From NCBI RefSeq assembly GCF_900215435.1, contig NZ_OCMY01000001.1, positions 1,426,001-1,490,000 on the forward strand: 64,000 nt of DNA, written 5' to 3'. This DNA is from Candidatus Pantoea floridensis (lineage in GTDB: Bacteria > Pseudomonadota > Gammaproteobacteria > Enterobacterales > Enterobacteriaceae). The position numbers and the translations under genes were made by a program. Each line of letters begins with the position of its first letter. Positions within the stretch are counted from its first letter, which is position 1. Below are positions 55,542-64,000 of this stretch, piece after piece. The notes under the pieces are model-generated. The model was not told the DNA's origin and ran no database searches. It saw nothing but the letters and a program-made list of their open reading frames with translations.

Positions 55542-55562
55542 GAACCAACATCCGCACTGCAT

Positions 55563-57002
55563 TTAGCTCAAATCCACATTTCGCGTTCCACCCCACCACG
55601 TAAATGCGAAGCCTCCAATCCACGCCACTATTAGCCCGGCTAAATACACCGCCATACCGGCAAAAATCCCCTGGGATGAGGTCATTAACGGTAGCGTCAC
55701 CAGCCCCGATGGACCAAACACCGTGTTCATCCCGACGGGCAGGCCCAGCCACGCTACCAGTCCAATAAAGAAGCCGCCCAGCGCACCGCCCAGACAGGCA
55801 GTAATAAAGGGTTTGAGGCGCGGCAGCGTCACGCCATAAATCAGCGGCTCGCCCACGCCCAATAAGCCCGGCACAATCGCGCCCTTAATTTGCTTACGCA
55901 GCAGCGAATGCTTATCGGCTTTGCACCACAGCGCTAGCGAAGCACCCACCTGCCCGGCTCCGGCCATCGCCAGTATCGGAAAAAGTGAATTAAAACCCTG
56001 GGTTTCCATTAGAGCAAAATAGACCGGAATAAAGCCTTGATGGATACCGAACATCACCGCAATTAAAAACAGCCCGGCGAGGAGAGCACAGCCAAACGGA
56101 TTACTGTTTAAATTGATGAAAAGCCATGACATCCCTTTAAATAATTCACCGCCAATCGGCATAATGACCATGAAGGTGACGGCGCCAGTAATAAGTAATG
56201 TCAGCAGTGACGTCAAAATCATATCGAGATTATCGGGAACCACTTTTCGCAGCTGTTTCTCAACCCAGGCACCAAATATAGCCGCCAGCAGCACGCCAAT
56301 AATGTTGCCGCGCGGATCGATCGCCATACCAAAGAAATCTTCCATGCCGCTGTAATAGCCGACCGTGGCTTTGGGCACATAGCCGAGGATAAACAGCGAA
56401 GCGACGATCGCGCCGTTCACGCCGGTGCCACCAAAGGCTTTCTGCGCGTTATAACCAATCAAAATACTCAGGAACGTGAACAACCCTTTGCCGAACACCT
56501 TCATGTACGCCACGGTCGCAAGCAGCCAGCGCGCGTGTTCGCCGGGCTGATTAAGGTGGAATACCTGCTCAATCAGCGTGGCAAAGCCCAGGAGCAAACC
56601 GGCACCGATGAAACCAGGGATCAGCGGCGTAAAAATGGTGGCAAAGCGGGAGAGAAAACGGTGCAATGCGCTGGTTTGCTTCGCCTTCATCTGCTGCTTT
56701 TGCGCGGAGGCAATACCTTGCAGCTCCTGTGATGCAGCGGCTTCACTGCCATCATTGAGTAACGCCTGCATCTTCTCTGCCGCGGTTTGCGCCTTACCGG
56801 GGCCAAGCACGATTTGTAACTGCGCATCGCTCTCGATGACCCCCAACACGCCCGGGAGCGTTTTAAGCTTTGCGCTATCAACACCTGCAGCATCCGCCAG
56901 CGTCAGGCGCAGACGTGTCATACAGTTGCCGCACTGCACCACATTGGTTGCGCCACCCACCGCCTGCAAAATGTCGCGCACTACACCTTCGATAGCGGCC
57001 AT
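55563..57002 (-). CDS. murP: PTS N-acetylmuramic acid transporter IIBC
   Basis: This 479-residue phosphotransferase permease has an N-terminal IIB domain whose phosphorylated cysteine is in [14 protein letters not shown] (about residue 24) and a IIC membrane domain with [57 protein letters not shown] and [21 protein letters not shown]. It imports and phosphorylates N-acetylmuramic acid from cell-wall debris. There is no IIA domain, so it needs a IIA from elsewhere (glucose IIA in E. coli). Its start overlaps the murQ stop (TAATG). Confidence 0.95.
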   Translation of the reverse strand: MAAIEGVVRDILQAVGGATNVVQCGNCMTRLRLTLADAAGVDSAKLKTLPGVLGVIESDAQLQIVLGPGKAQTAAEKMQALLNDGSEAAASQELQGIASAQKQQMKAKQTSALHRFLSRFATIFTPLIPGFIGAGLLLGFATLIEQVFHLNQPGEHARWLLATVAYMKVFGKGLFTFLSILIGYNAQKAFGGTGVNGAIVASLFILGYVPKATVGYYSGMEDFFGMAIDPRGNIIGVLLAAIFGAWVEKQLRKVVPDNLDMILTSLLTLLITGAVTFMVIMPIGGELFKGMSWLFINLNSNPFGCALLAGLFLIAVMFGIHQGFIPVYFALMETQGFNSLFPILAMAGAGQVGASLALWCKADKHSLLRKQIKGAIVPGLLGVGEPLIYGVTLPRLKPFITACLGGALGGFFIGLVAWLGLPVGMNTVFGPSGLVTLPLMTSSQGIFAGMAVYLAGLIVAWIGGFAFTWWGGTRNVDLS

Positions 57003-57913
57003 TAATTAGCTCCTGCGCCACGCAAAGCGTTACGGATAAAGCCCTGATTCTGGCTCAGCAGGGCTTGCGCCTCTTCAGCATTGAGTTCGGCCAGCACCAT
57101 CACAATCGCGGTTTTACAGTGTCCGTGACAGGCTGCCAGCGCCTGCTGCGCGGTAGCATCGTCACACTCGGTGGCTTGCTTAACAATATTCACCTGGCGC
57201 TGTACCAGCTTCTGATTGGTGGCTTCAACATCGACCATAAGATTGCCATACACCTTGCCGCTACGAATCATCGCCCCGGTCGTGAGCATATTCAGCACCA
57301 GCTTCTGCGCGGTGCCGGCTTTCATGCGCGAAGAACCGGTCACCACTTCGGGGCCAACCACCGGCGTCAGCGCCACATCAGCGGCCTGTGACATTGGGCT
57401 ATTAGGGTTACAGGTCAACGCGGCGGTAAAAGCCCCTTGCTGGCGGGCATACGCCAGAGCGCCAAGCACATAAGGTGTCCGGCCGCTGGCAGCAATGCCC
57501 ACCAGCACATCGTTGGCGCTAAAAGCAATATCACGCAGATCCTGTACACCCTGCTCAACGTTGTCTTCGGCGTTTTCTACCGCCTGTAGAATTGCGGCGT
57601 GGCCACCCGCAATCAATCCCACCACCTGGCTGCGCGGCGTGCCAAAAGTAGGCGGACATTCACTGGCATCAAGGATGCCCAAACGCCCCGACGTGCCCGC
57701 GCCACAGTAGATGAGACGGCCGCCCTTACTGAAAGCCGCAGTAATAGCATCCACCACCTGCGCAATCTGCGGCACGATGGCTTCTACCGCCAGCGCCACT
57801 TTTTTATCTTCATCATTAATCACGCGCAGCATGGCTTCAGTCTCCAGCTCATCAATGTTTTGGCTGGCGGAATTACGGCCTTCGGTAATCATCTGGCTGA
57901 GATCGATCTGCAT
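57002..57913 (-). CDS. murQ: N-acetylmuramic acid 6-phosphate etherase
   Basis: This 303-residue cytoplasmic SIS-domain enzyme removes lactate from MurNAc-6-phosphate to give GlcNAc-6-phosphate. Visible parts are [71 protein letters not shown] and [17 protein letters not shown]. The ATG at 57911-57913 has an AGGAG site. It is the first gene of the murQP operon. The usual regulator gene murR is not next to it in this window. Confidence 0.96.
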   Translation of the reverse strand: MQIDLSQMITEGRNSASQNIDELETEAMLRVINDEDKKVALAVEAIVPQIAQVVDAITAAFSKGGRLIYCGAGTSGRLGILDASECPPTFGTPRSQVVGLIAGGHAAILQAVENAEDNVEQGVQDLRDIAFSANDVLVGIAASGRTPYVLGALAYARQQGAFTAALTCNPNSPMSQAADVALTPVVGPEVVTGSSRMKAGTAQKLVLNMLTTGAMIRSGKVYGNLMVDVEATNQKLVQRQVNIVKQATECDDATAQQALAACHGHCKTAIVMVLAELNAEEAQALLSQNQGFIRNALRGAGAN

Positions 57914-58024
57914 GACAGGCTCCTGTGAGAGAATAATTTATTCAACAAACTATATATCACAAAGAATTGTTAATTCGTCAGGTATATGTCATTTTTGCTC
58001 GCTACTGGGGATGGCAGACGTCCA

Positions 58025-58048
58025 CAAAAAAGCCTGCATAAGCAGGCT
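58025..58048 (-). terminator. Terminator of the hicAB operon
   Basis: On the minus strand AGCCTGC-TTAT-GCAGGCT is followed by TTTTT. It lies about 35 bases past the hicB stop. Confidence 0.9.
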
Positions 58049-58081
58049 ATTACCCATGATTAAACGTCTTACGGGAATTTC

Positions 58082-58486
58082 TTATGTTTTAGCCAACTCT
58101 CTGCGGGCTAACTCCGCTAAGAATCCACTTCTTGACCCATATTCACGATGTTCCTCGACGTAACGATCAATGCGTGCTAACAAGTTTTGTGCAATCGTGA
58201 TGTTTAACTTGATTGCCTTTCCATCATACTTGCTTACATCGACATCGACATAAGCCCAGGTGCCGCCCTGGCAGTCTTCATTATCAAGATGCGCATCAAA
58301 AGTTTTAGCTTCTGGAATTGCACCGCCTTCATCAACCGTAAACTCTACGTGCGCGTCTATCGCTTCCGCTGCATCTTTGATTGTGTTCTCGAAGGTATCG
58401 CCTGCGAAATAGCATCCGGTTACATCTGGTACAAACCCTGAGTAAGTGCCAGTTTCTGTCTTATGGATGTAAATTGGATATCTCAT
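58082..58486 (-). CDS. hicB: HicB antitoxin
   Basis: This 134-residue antitoxin has the partial RNase-H-like HicB fold at the N-terminus (YPIYIHKTETGTYSGFVPDVTGCYFAGDTFENTIKDAAEAIDAHVEF) and a ribbon-helix-helix-type DNA-binding tail (KAIKLNITIAQNLLARIDRYVEEH). It should neutralise the HicA toxin and repress the operon. The ATG at 58484-58486 follows a GGGGG stretch. It lies 93 bp after hicA, a larger gap than usual, so it may have extra expression of its own. Confidence 0.93.
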   Translation of the reverse strand: MRYPIYIHKTETGTYSGFVPDVTGCYFAGDTFENTIKDAAEAIDAHVEFTVDEGGAIPEAKTFDAHLDNEDCQGGTWAYVDVDVSKYDGKAIKLNITIAQNLLARIDRYVEEHREYGSRSGFLAELARRELAKT

Positions 58487-58579
58487 TTGCAACCCCCTAC
58501 CCGCTCAAGCTGGATTTCTATTACGTACAAGGCACTTAAAATTATTACCGAAATTTGGGCGCGCTGTGTGCGCCTGTTT

Positions 58580-58753
58580 TCATATCTGTTTAAGTATTTT
58601 GTTTAGCGTCCCCGTTGAAATATCTTTTGTGGGATGAGGGACGGCAATGGCATAACTCACGCCATCCTTTTTGAAGATGTGGTGACTTCCTTTCACCCTT
58701 TTCTGTACCCAGCCATTTTGCTCTAAAAGCTTTATGAGTTCGCCACTGGTCAA
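58580..58753 (-). CDS. hicA: HicA toxin (mRNA interferase), TTG start
   Basis: This 57-residue double-stranded-RNA-binding-like toxin has the core LTSGELIKLLEQNGWVQKRVKGSHHIFKK, with the catalytic histidine in GSHH, and the end DISTGTLNKILKQI. HicA proteins cleave mRNA and stop growth. I set the start at a TTG (58751-58753) because a full AAGGAGG ribosome site stands five bases upstream and the resulting length agrees with known HicA proteins. An ATG at 58784-58786 in the same frame would add 11 unusual residues and would overlap the -10 promoter box. Confidence 0.88.
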   Translation of the reverse strand: MTSGELIKLLEQNGWVQKRVKGSHHIFKKDGVSYAIAVPHPTKDISTGTLNKILKQI

Positions 58754-58784
58754 TCCAGCCTCCTTGAGTCCCTGGCACACAGTC

Positions 58785-58835
58785 ATTATACCCACTATAA
58801 CTACGCTATGCAGCACTTGTGGTTATAGTGGGTAT
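58785..58835 (-). promoter_or_regulatory. hicAB promoter with long inverted operator
   Basis: A perfect 14-bp inverted repeat, ATACCCACTATAAC (58788-58801) and its complement (58822-58835), is separated by 20 bases. On the minus strand a perfect TATAAT -10 box (58785-58790) overlaps its proximal arm. This is the expected layout for autorepression by HicB. Confidence 0.75.
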
Positions 58836-58887
58836 GGATTTAAGCAAGGTTTGAGACAAAGGGTTATAAGACTTGTCTGCAGCGGGC

Positions 58888-58913
58888 ATAAAAAAACCCG
58901 CCGAAGCGGGTTT
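58888..58913 (-). terminator. Terminator-like hairpin in the hicA/gltP gap
   Basis: On the minus strand AAACCCGC-TTCG-GCGGGTTT continues into a T-run. It lies upstream of hicA and about 70 bases past the gltP stop, so it most probably ends the gltP transcript. Confidence 0.85.
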
Positions 58914-58924
58914 CTGTGGATACC

Positions 58925-58975
58925 GATCGTCATGAATGGCGACCCTATGACGTAGGGTGCGCATTCATGCGCACC
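58925..58975. repeat. Family A palindrome pair
   Basis: A slightly decayed TCGCCAT-type copy ending CCCTA (58925-58947) faces a TGCGCAT-type copy starting GTAGG (58952-58975), between the gltP stop and its terminator. Confidence 0.75.
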
Positions 58976-58981
58976 GGCAAA

Positions 58982-60283
58982 TTAACTGGCGCTTTGCGTA
59001 CGCAGCTGCTGCTCGTAGGCAGCGGCCTGTTTGGCGTCGAACTGGTCTTCCCAGCGTGCAATTACCAGTACCGCCAACGCGTTACCGATGACGTTCAGCG
59101 CAGTACGTGCCATATCCATGATGCGATCAACACCGGCGATAAACGCCAATCCTTCCAGCGGAATACCCACGCTGCCCAGCGTCGCCAGCAGCACCACAAA
59201 GGAGACACCCGGCACACCAGCAATCCCTTTTGAGGTCACCATCAGCGTCAGCACCAGAATGATCTCGTCGGTGAGCGACAAATCAATGCCATACAGCTGG
59301 GCGATAAAGATCGCCGCAATGCTTTGGTACAGCGTTGAACCATCGAGATTAAACGAGTAACCGGTTGGCACCACGAAGCTGGTAATGGCTTTCGGCGCAC
59401 CATAGGCTTCCATCTTCTGCATAATGCGCGGCAGAACGGTTTCGGAACTTGAGGTGGAATAGGCAAGAATCAGCTCGTCTTTCAGAATGCGCATCAGCGT
59501 AGTAATGCGCAGCTTACACAAGCGCGCCACGGTGCCGAGCACCACGAAAGCAAAGAACAGAATTGCCACGTACACCAGCAGCACCAGCTTGGCGAGCGGA
59601 TAAAGCGAAGCAAATCCAAAGTTGGCGATAGTGACCGCAATCAGCGCAAATACACCCACCGGCGCATAACGCATGATCATGTGCGTCACTTTAAACATGG
59701 TTTCGGAAATAGAACGGAATACCGTCACCAGCGGATCGCGATGCTCCGATGGCAGCGCCGACAGGCCCATACCAAACAGTACCGAGAAGAAGATAATCGG
59801 CAGCATGTCACCCTTCACCAGCGAGGCGAAGATGTTCTGCGGGATCAGCGAAAGGATGGTGGTCACCAGGCCGTGCGGTGCGTCCTGCACGGCGGCCGTT
59901 GTCGCTTCGTATTTAGAGATGTCCACCGTTACCAGCGTTGACATATCAATGCCGCTACCGGGTTGGAATACGTTGGCCAGCGTAATGCCGACCACAATGG
60001 CAATGGTGGTAATCACTTCAAAATAGATGATGGTTTTGACACCAATACGTCCGAGCTTTTTCGCATCTCCAACGCCGGCAATGCCGACAATCAGCGAGGA
60101 AATAACAATCGGCACCACGATCATTTTGATCAGATGGATAAAGATATCACCGGCTGGCGTCAGAATGTTGGTGATTAACCATTCACGTTCGCCGGGCTGA
60201 TTATGCAGCACGGTTCCTACAATCACGCCCAAAATCAGCGCAACTAAAATCTGCCATGCAAGGGTGAATTTAAAACCTTTCAT
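58982..60283 (-). CDS. gltP: Glutamate/aspartate:proton symporter GltP
   Basis: This 433-residue inner-membrane protein of the dicarboxylate/amino-acid:cation symporter family matches GltP: FTLAWQILVALILGVIVG, FIHLIKMIVVPIVISSLIVGIAGVGD, the serine-rich re-entrant loop AYSTSSSETVLPRIM, TGYSFNLDGSTLYQ and AFIAGVDRIMDMARTALNVIGNALA. It takes up glutamate and aspartate with protons. The ATG has GAGGAAAT upstream. Confidence 0.95.
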   Translation of the reverse strand: MKGFKFTLAWQILVALILGVIVGTVLHNQPGEREWLITNILTPAGDIFIHLIKMIVVPIVISSLIVGIAGVGDAKKLGRIGVKTIIYFEVITTIAIVVGITLANVFQPGSGIDMSTLVTVDISKYEATTAAVQDAPHGLVTTILSLIPQNIFASLVKGDMLPIIFFSVLFGMGLSALPSEHRDPLVTVFRSISETMFKVTHMIMRYAPVGVFALIAVTIANFGFASLYPLAKLVLLVYVAILFFAFVVLGTVARLCKLRITTLMRILKDELILAYSTSSSETVLPRIMQKMEAYGAPKAITSFVVPTGYSFNLDGSTLYQSIAAIFIAQLYGIDLSLTDEIILVLTLMVTSKGIAGVPGVSFVVLLATLGSVGIPLEGLAFIAGVDRIMDMARTALNVIGNALAVLVIARWEDQFDAKQAAAYEQQLRTQSAS

Positions 60284-60866
60284 AACGCTTTATTTCCTCA
60301 AGTCAAAAACCCCTTTGCTCTGCTGCGAAGGTGCAGGAGAAATGTCACACAGGGAAGTGAGCAAAAGCCCGATAAAAATAGAAGGTTATTGTGGACTGCG
60401 CCGTTTACCGCTTTGCAGGCATTTTGCGCCTGCGAAATGATGCAGCCTGAGTAGATACCTGCTGAACAGGGCCGAGATAAGTACCATTTTCACTACGGTA
60501 AATGCAACCCCCGGCGCGATAGCGCAAATCTTACTCAGGTTAGTAGCATAAAATGCTGAGGCTTGTTAATGACCATAACTCGCTGTTATGAAAAGTGTTA
60601 ATTCGATAAGTTTCCGCATAGCTATGCATAACTGGGCAAAAAGCACGCCGGTGCGTTTGCTGATTATTTGCACAGCAGTGGCAGAGATCTCGTAGGCTTA
60701 GAGCAGCACAAGCTGCAATTTACGCAGCGTTTTAAACAAGTGATTCAAGGGCATTTTGCCGGGTGGAAAGGTCGTGATCCAGACTACAAAACAGAAACAA
60801 AGCCCTATTGCGCTCTTCCCTTAACCTTTGATTGACATATGATTAACATCTTCAAGGAGGTCAGCC
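60284..60866. other. 583-bp divergent region between gltP and acs
   Basis: This region must hold the gltP and acs promoters. An inverted repeat GCAGGC/GCCTGC lies near 60416-60434. A 67-codon open stretch without a start codon runs from 60632 to 60835 and could be a gene remnant. No repeat of family A and no RNA gene were recognised. Confidence 0.5.
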
Positions 60867-62822
<1,956 letters not shown>

Positions 62823-62835
62823 TCGGCATCGTCCC

Positions 62836-62877
62836 GACGGAGAGTGTCAGCCTGTCCACGGCAGGTTACTCTCCGTC
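62836..62877 (+). terminator. Hairpin after acs
   Basis: GACGGAGAGT and ACTCTCCGTC form a 10-bp stem around a nested CCTG/CAGG hairpin. There is no clear T-run, so it may attenuate rather than end the transcript before yjcH-actP. Confidence 0.6.
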
Positions 62878-62918
62878 ACCTTTACCTTACGCCGTATGCC
62901 TTTCAACATCGCACAACC

Positions 62919-63046
62919 CATACCCAAAATAATTCGAGCTGCAGGAAGGCGGCAAGGATGAGAATTCCAGGAGCTTACTGAAGTACGTGACTGGGATGAG
63001 CATACGCAGCCAACGCACCTGTAGCTTGAAGTATGAACGGTATATA
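62919..63046. repeat. ~128-bp enterobacterial intergenic repeat
   Basis: The stretch opens with CATACCCAAAATAATTCGAG and closes with AGCTTGAAGTATGAACGG and TATA. It contains GCAGGAAGGCGGCAAG, GAGCTTACTGAAGTACGTGA and GCAGCCAACGCACCTG. From memory this is a dispersed palindromic repeat found in Serratia, Yersinia and Erwinia relatives. It lies between acs and yjcH. Confidence 0.65.
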
Positions 63047-63119
63047 TAACTAGAATATTCAGCCAGTTAAATCACTTTATTGTGAGATTGCTGTCTGCCT
63101 TGCCTCTGGAGAAAATGTG

Positions 63120-63449
63120 ATGAACGAAACCCTGGAACAACAGGAAGCAATCTGGCTACAAATCGAAAATAACCCGCGCTATCACGAACTGGTGCACAAA
63201 CGTCAGGCCTTCGCGCTGCTACTTAGCATTATCATGCTGGTGCTGTACGTCGGCTTTATTCTGCTCATTGCCTTTGCGCCCGGCTGGCTGGGCACGCCAT
63301 TGCATGCAGGTACCAACGTGACGCGGGGTATTCCCATTGGCGTCGGCCTCATCGTGATGTCTTTCGTGCTGACCGGCGTCTACGTATGGCGTGCCAACGG
63401 CGAGTTTGACCGTCTGACCAAACAGATCCTGAGCGAGGTGAAATCATGA
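63120..63449 (+). CDS. yjcH: DUF485 inner-membrane protein YjcH
   Basis: This 109-residue protein has two membrane helices ([20 protein letters not shown] and [20 protein letters not shown]) and matches YjcH, encoded between acs and actP in E. coli. Its role is thought to be linked to ActP but is not defined. The ATG at 63120 has GGAG upstream; a GTG three bases earlier is possible. The stop overlaps actP by four bases (ATGA). Confidence 0.95.
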   Translation: MNETLEQQEAIWLQIENNPRYHELVHKRQAFALLLSIIMLVLYVGFILLIAFAPGWLGTPLHAGTNVTRGIPIGVGLIVMSFVLTGVYVWRANGEFDRLTKQILSEVKS

Positions 63450-64000
63450 AGCGCTTGCTCTCGATGTTTTTGGCTATTGTGCCCGCCAGCGTGTTTGCCG
63501 CCGATGCGATAACCGGCGCGGTACAACGTCAGGCCACCAACTATGAAGCCATTATTATGTTCGTGGTGTTTGTGGCAGCGACGCTCGGCATTACTTATTG
63601 GGCATCCAAGCGCACCCGTTCGCGCAGCGATTACTATACCGCCGGCGGTAATATCACCGGTTTCCAGAACGGGCTGGCCATTGCCGGTGACTTTATGTCC
63701 GCCGCCTCGTTCCTCGGTATTTCCGCCCTGGTTTATACCTCGGGTTACGACGGGCTGATCTACTCGCTCGGCTTCCTTGTCGGCTGGCCGATGATCCTGT
63801 TTTTGATTGCCGAACGCCTGCGCAATCTCGGTCGTTACACCTTTGCTGATGTTGCCTCCTATCGCCTCGCTCAGAAACCCATCCGTACATTGTCGGCCTG
63901 CGGCTCGCTGGTCGTGGTGGCGCTGTATCTGATTGCGCAGATGGTCGGTGCCGGTAAGCTTATCCAGCTGCTGTTTGGTTTGGATTACCACATCGCGGTG
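63446..64000 (+). CDS. actP: Acetate permease ActP (3' end cut off by window)
   Basis: The first 185 codons are present. They encode a signal-like first segment ([21 protein letters not shown]) and the sodium:solute symporter core with [57 protein letters not shown] and [22 protein letters not shown] (63830-63900). ActP imports acetate and glycolate into the cell. It is coupled to yjcH by an ATGA overlap. The remainder of the gene lies beyond base 64000. Confidence 0.96.
   Translation, partial: MKRLLSMFLAIVPASVFAADAITGAVQRQATNYEAIIMFVVFVAATLGITYWASKRTRSRSDYYTAGGNITGFQNGLAIAGDFMSAASFLGISALVYTSGYDGLIYSLGFLVGWPMILFLIAERLRNLGRYTFADVASYRLAQKPIRTLSACGSLVVVALYLIAQMVGAGKLIQLLFGLDYHIAV

Larger units (their letters stand above)
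55044..55562. other. 519-bp AT-rich leader/intergenic region
   Basis: This gap lies between murP and the autotransporter gene, both on the minus strand. It holds a family A pair (55491-55541) and a CRP-like palindrome (55469-55484). The remaining ~420 bases up to the autotransporter are AT-rich without an open frame of note and may be a long untranslated leader or carry a small RNA. Confidence 0.5.

Overview
The window is chromosomal DNA of an enterobacterium, most likely an Erwiniaceae member close to Pantoea or Erwinia. The evidence is a run of recognisable enterobacterial genes (yghU, gcd, tsx, abgR/abgABT, sbmA, yncE, aer, murQP, gltP, acs-yjcH-actP) together with a three-subunit flavocytochrome of the gluconate/2-ketogluconate dehydrogenase type. 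No rRNA, tRNA, CRISPR array, prophage or insertion sequence was seen. Both ends cut genes: an ABC ATPase on the left and actP on the right.

Layout. 1-5.2 kb: end of an amino-acid ABC ATPase, then a polyol/inositol-like catabolic cluster (Gfo/Idh dehydrogenase, two TIM-barrel isomerase-like enzymes, a LacI regulator). 5.3-8.1 kb: yghU with a DUF1330 partner, then a chemoreceptor behind a near-perfect flagellar sigma-28 promoter. 8.2-11.5 kb: an AT-rich surface-polysaccharide island (GT2, O-antigen-ligase-like protein, GT8). 11.7-16.6 kb: a second inositol-like operon (dehydrogenase, isomerase, orphan binding protein) that begins at a sigma-54-type promoter and lies divergent to a sigma-54 activator gene. 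16.8-19 kb: an MFS exporter and an orphan protein resembling a degenerate EAL domain. 19.3-21.7 kb: the PQQ glucose dehydrogenase. 21.9-26.8 kb: MFS pump, LysR, MarA-type AraC regulator and an OmpR-type two-component system with a phased operator. 27.2-28.7 kb: tsx with CRP/CytR sites and a VOC protein. 28.7-34.3 kb: complete abg locus for p-aminobenzoyl-glutamate use. 34.4-39.8 kb: MFS transporter and the gluconate-type dehydrogenase. 40.1-48.8 kb: sbmA, dihydroxyacetone kinase, yncE, a BhsA-like peptide, a NepI-like exporter, an AraC regulator, aer. 49-55 kb: a 2025-residue autotransporter. 55.5-64 kb: murQP, hicAB toxin-antitoxin, gltP, acs-yjcH-actP.

How the genes fit together. Gcd and the gluconate-type flavocytochrome could oxidise glucose in the periplasm to gluconate and ketogluconates, feeding electrons to quinone. 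Two separate clusters pair Gfo/Idh dehydrogenases with TIM-barrel isomerases and suggest use of plant polyols or inositols. MurQP, AbgABT, Tsx, GltP and Acs/ActP are scavenging functions for cell-wall, folate, nucleoside, amino-acid and acetate leftovers.

Almost every longer intergenic gap carries short palindromes of one family whose stems vary in a compensatory way. The most informative new-looking elements are regulatory: the sigma-54 promoter with candidate enhancer sites, the 11-bp phased repeats before the two-component system, the inverted operator before hicA, and the palindrome family. I found no unmistakable undescribed multi-gene system. The strongest candidate for a little-known pathway is the sigma-54-controlled dehydrogenase/isomerase/binding-protein operon.
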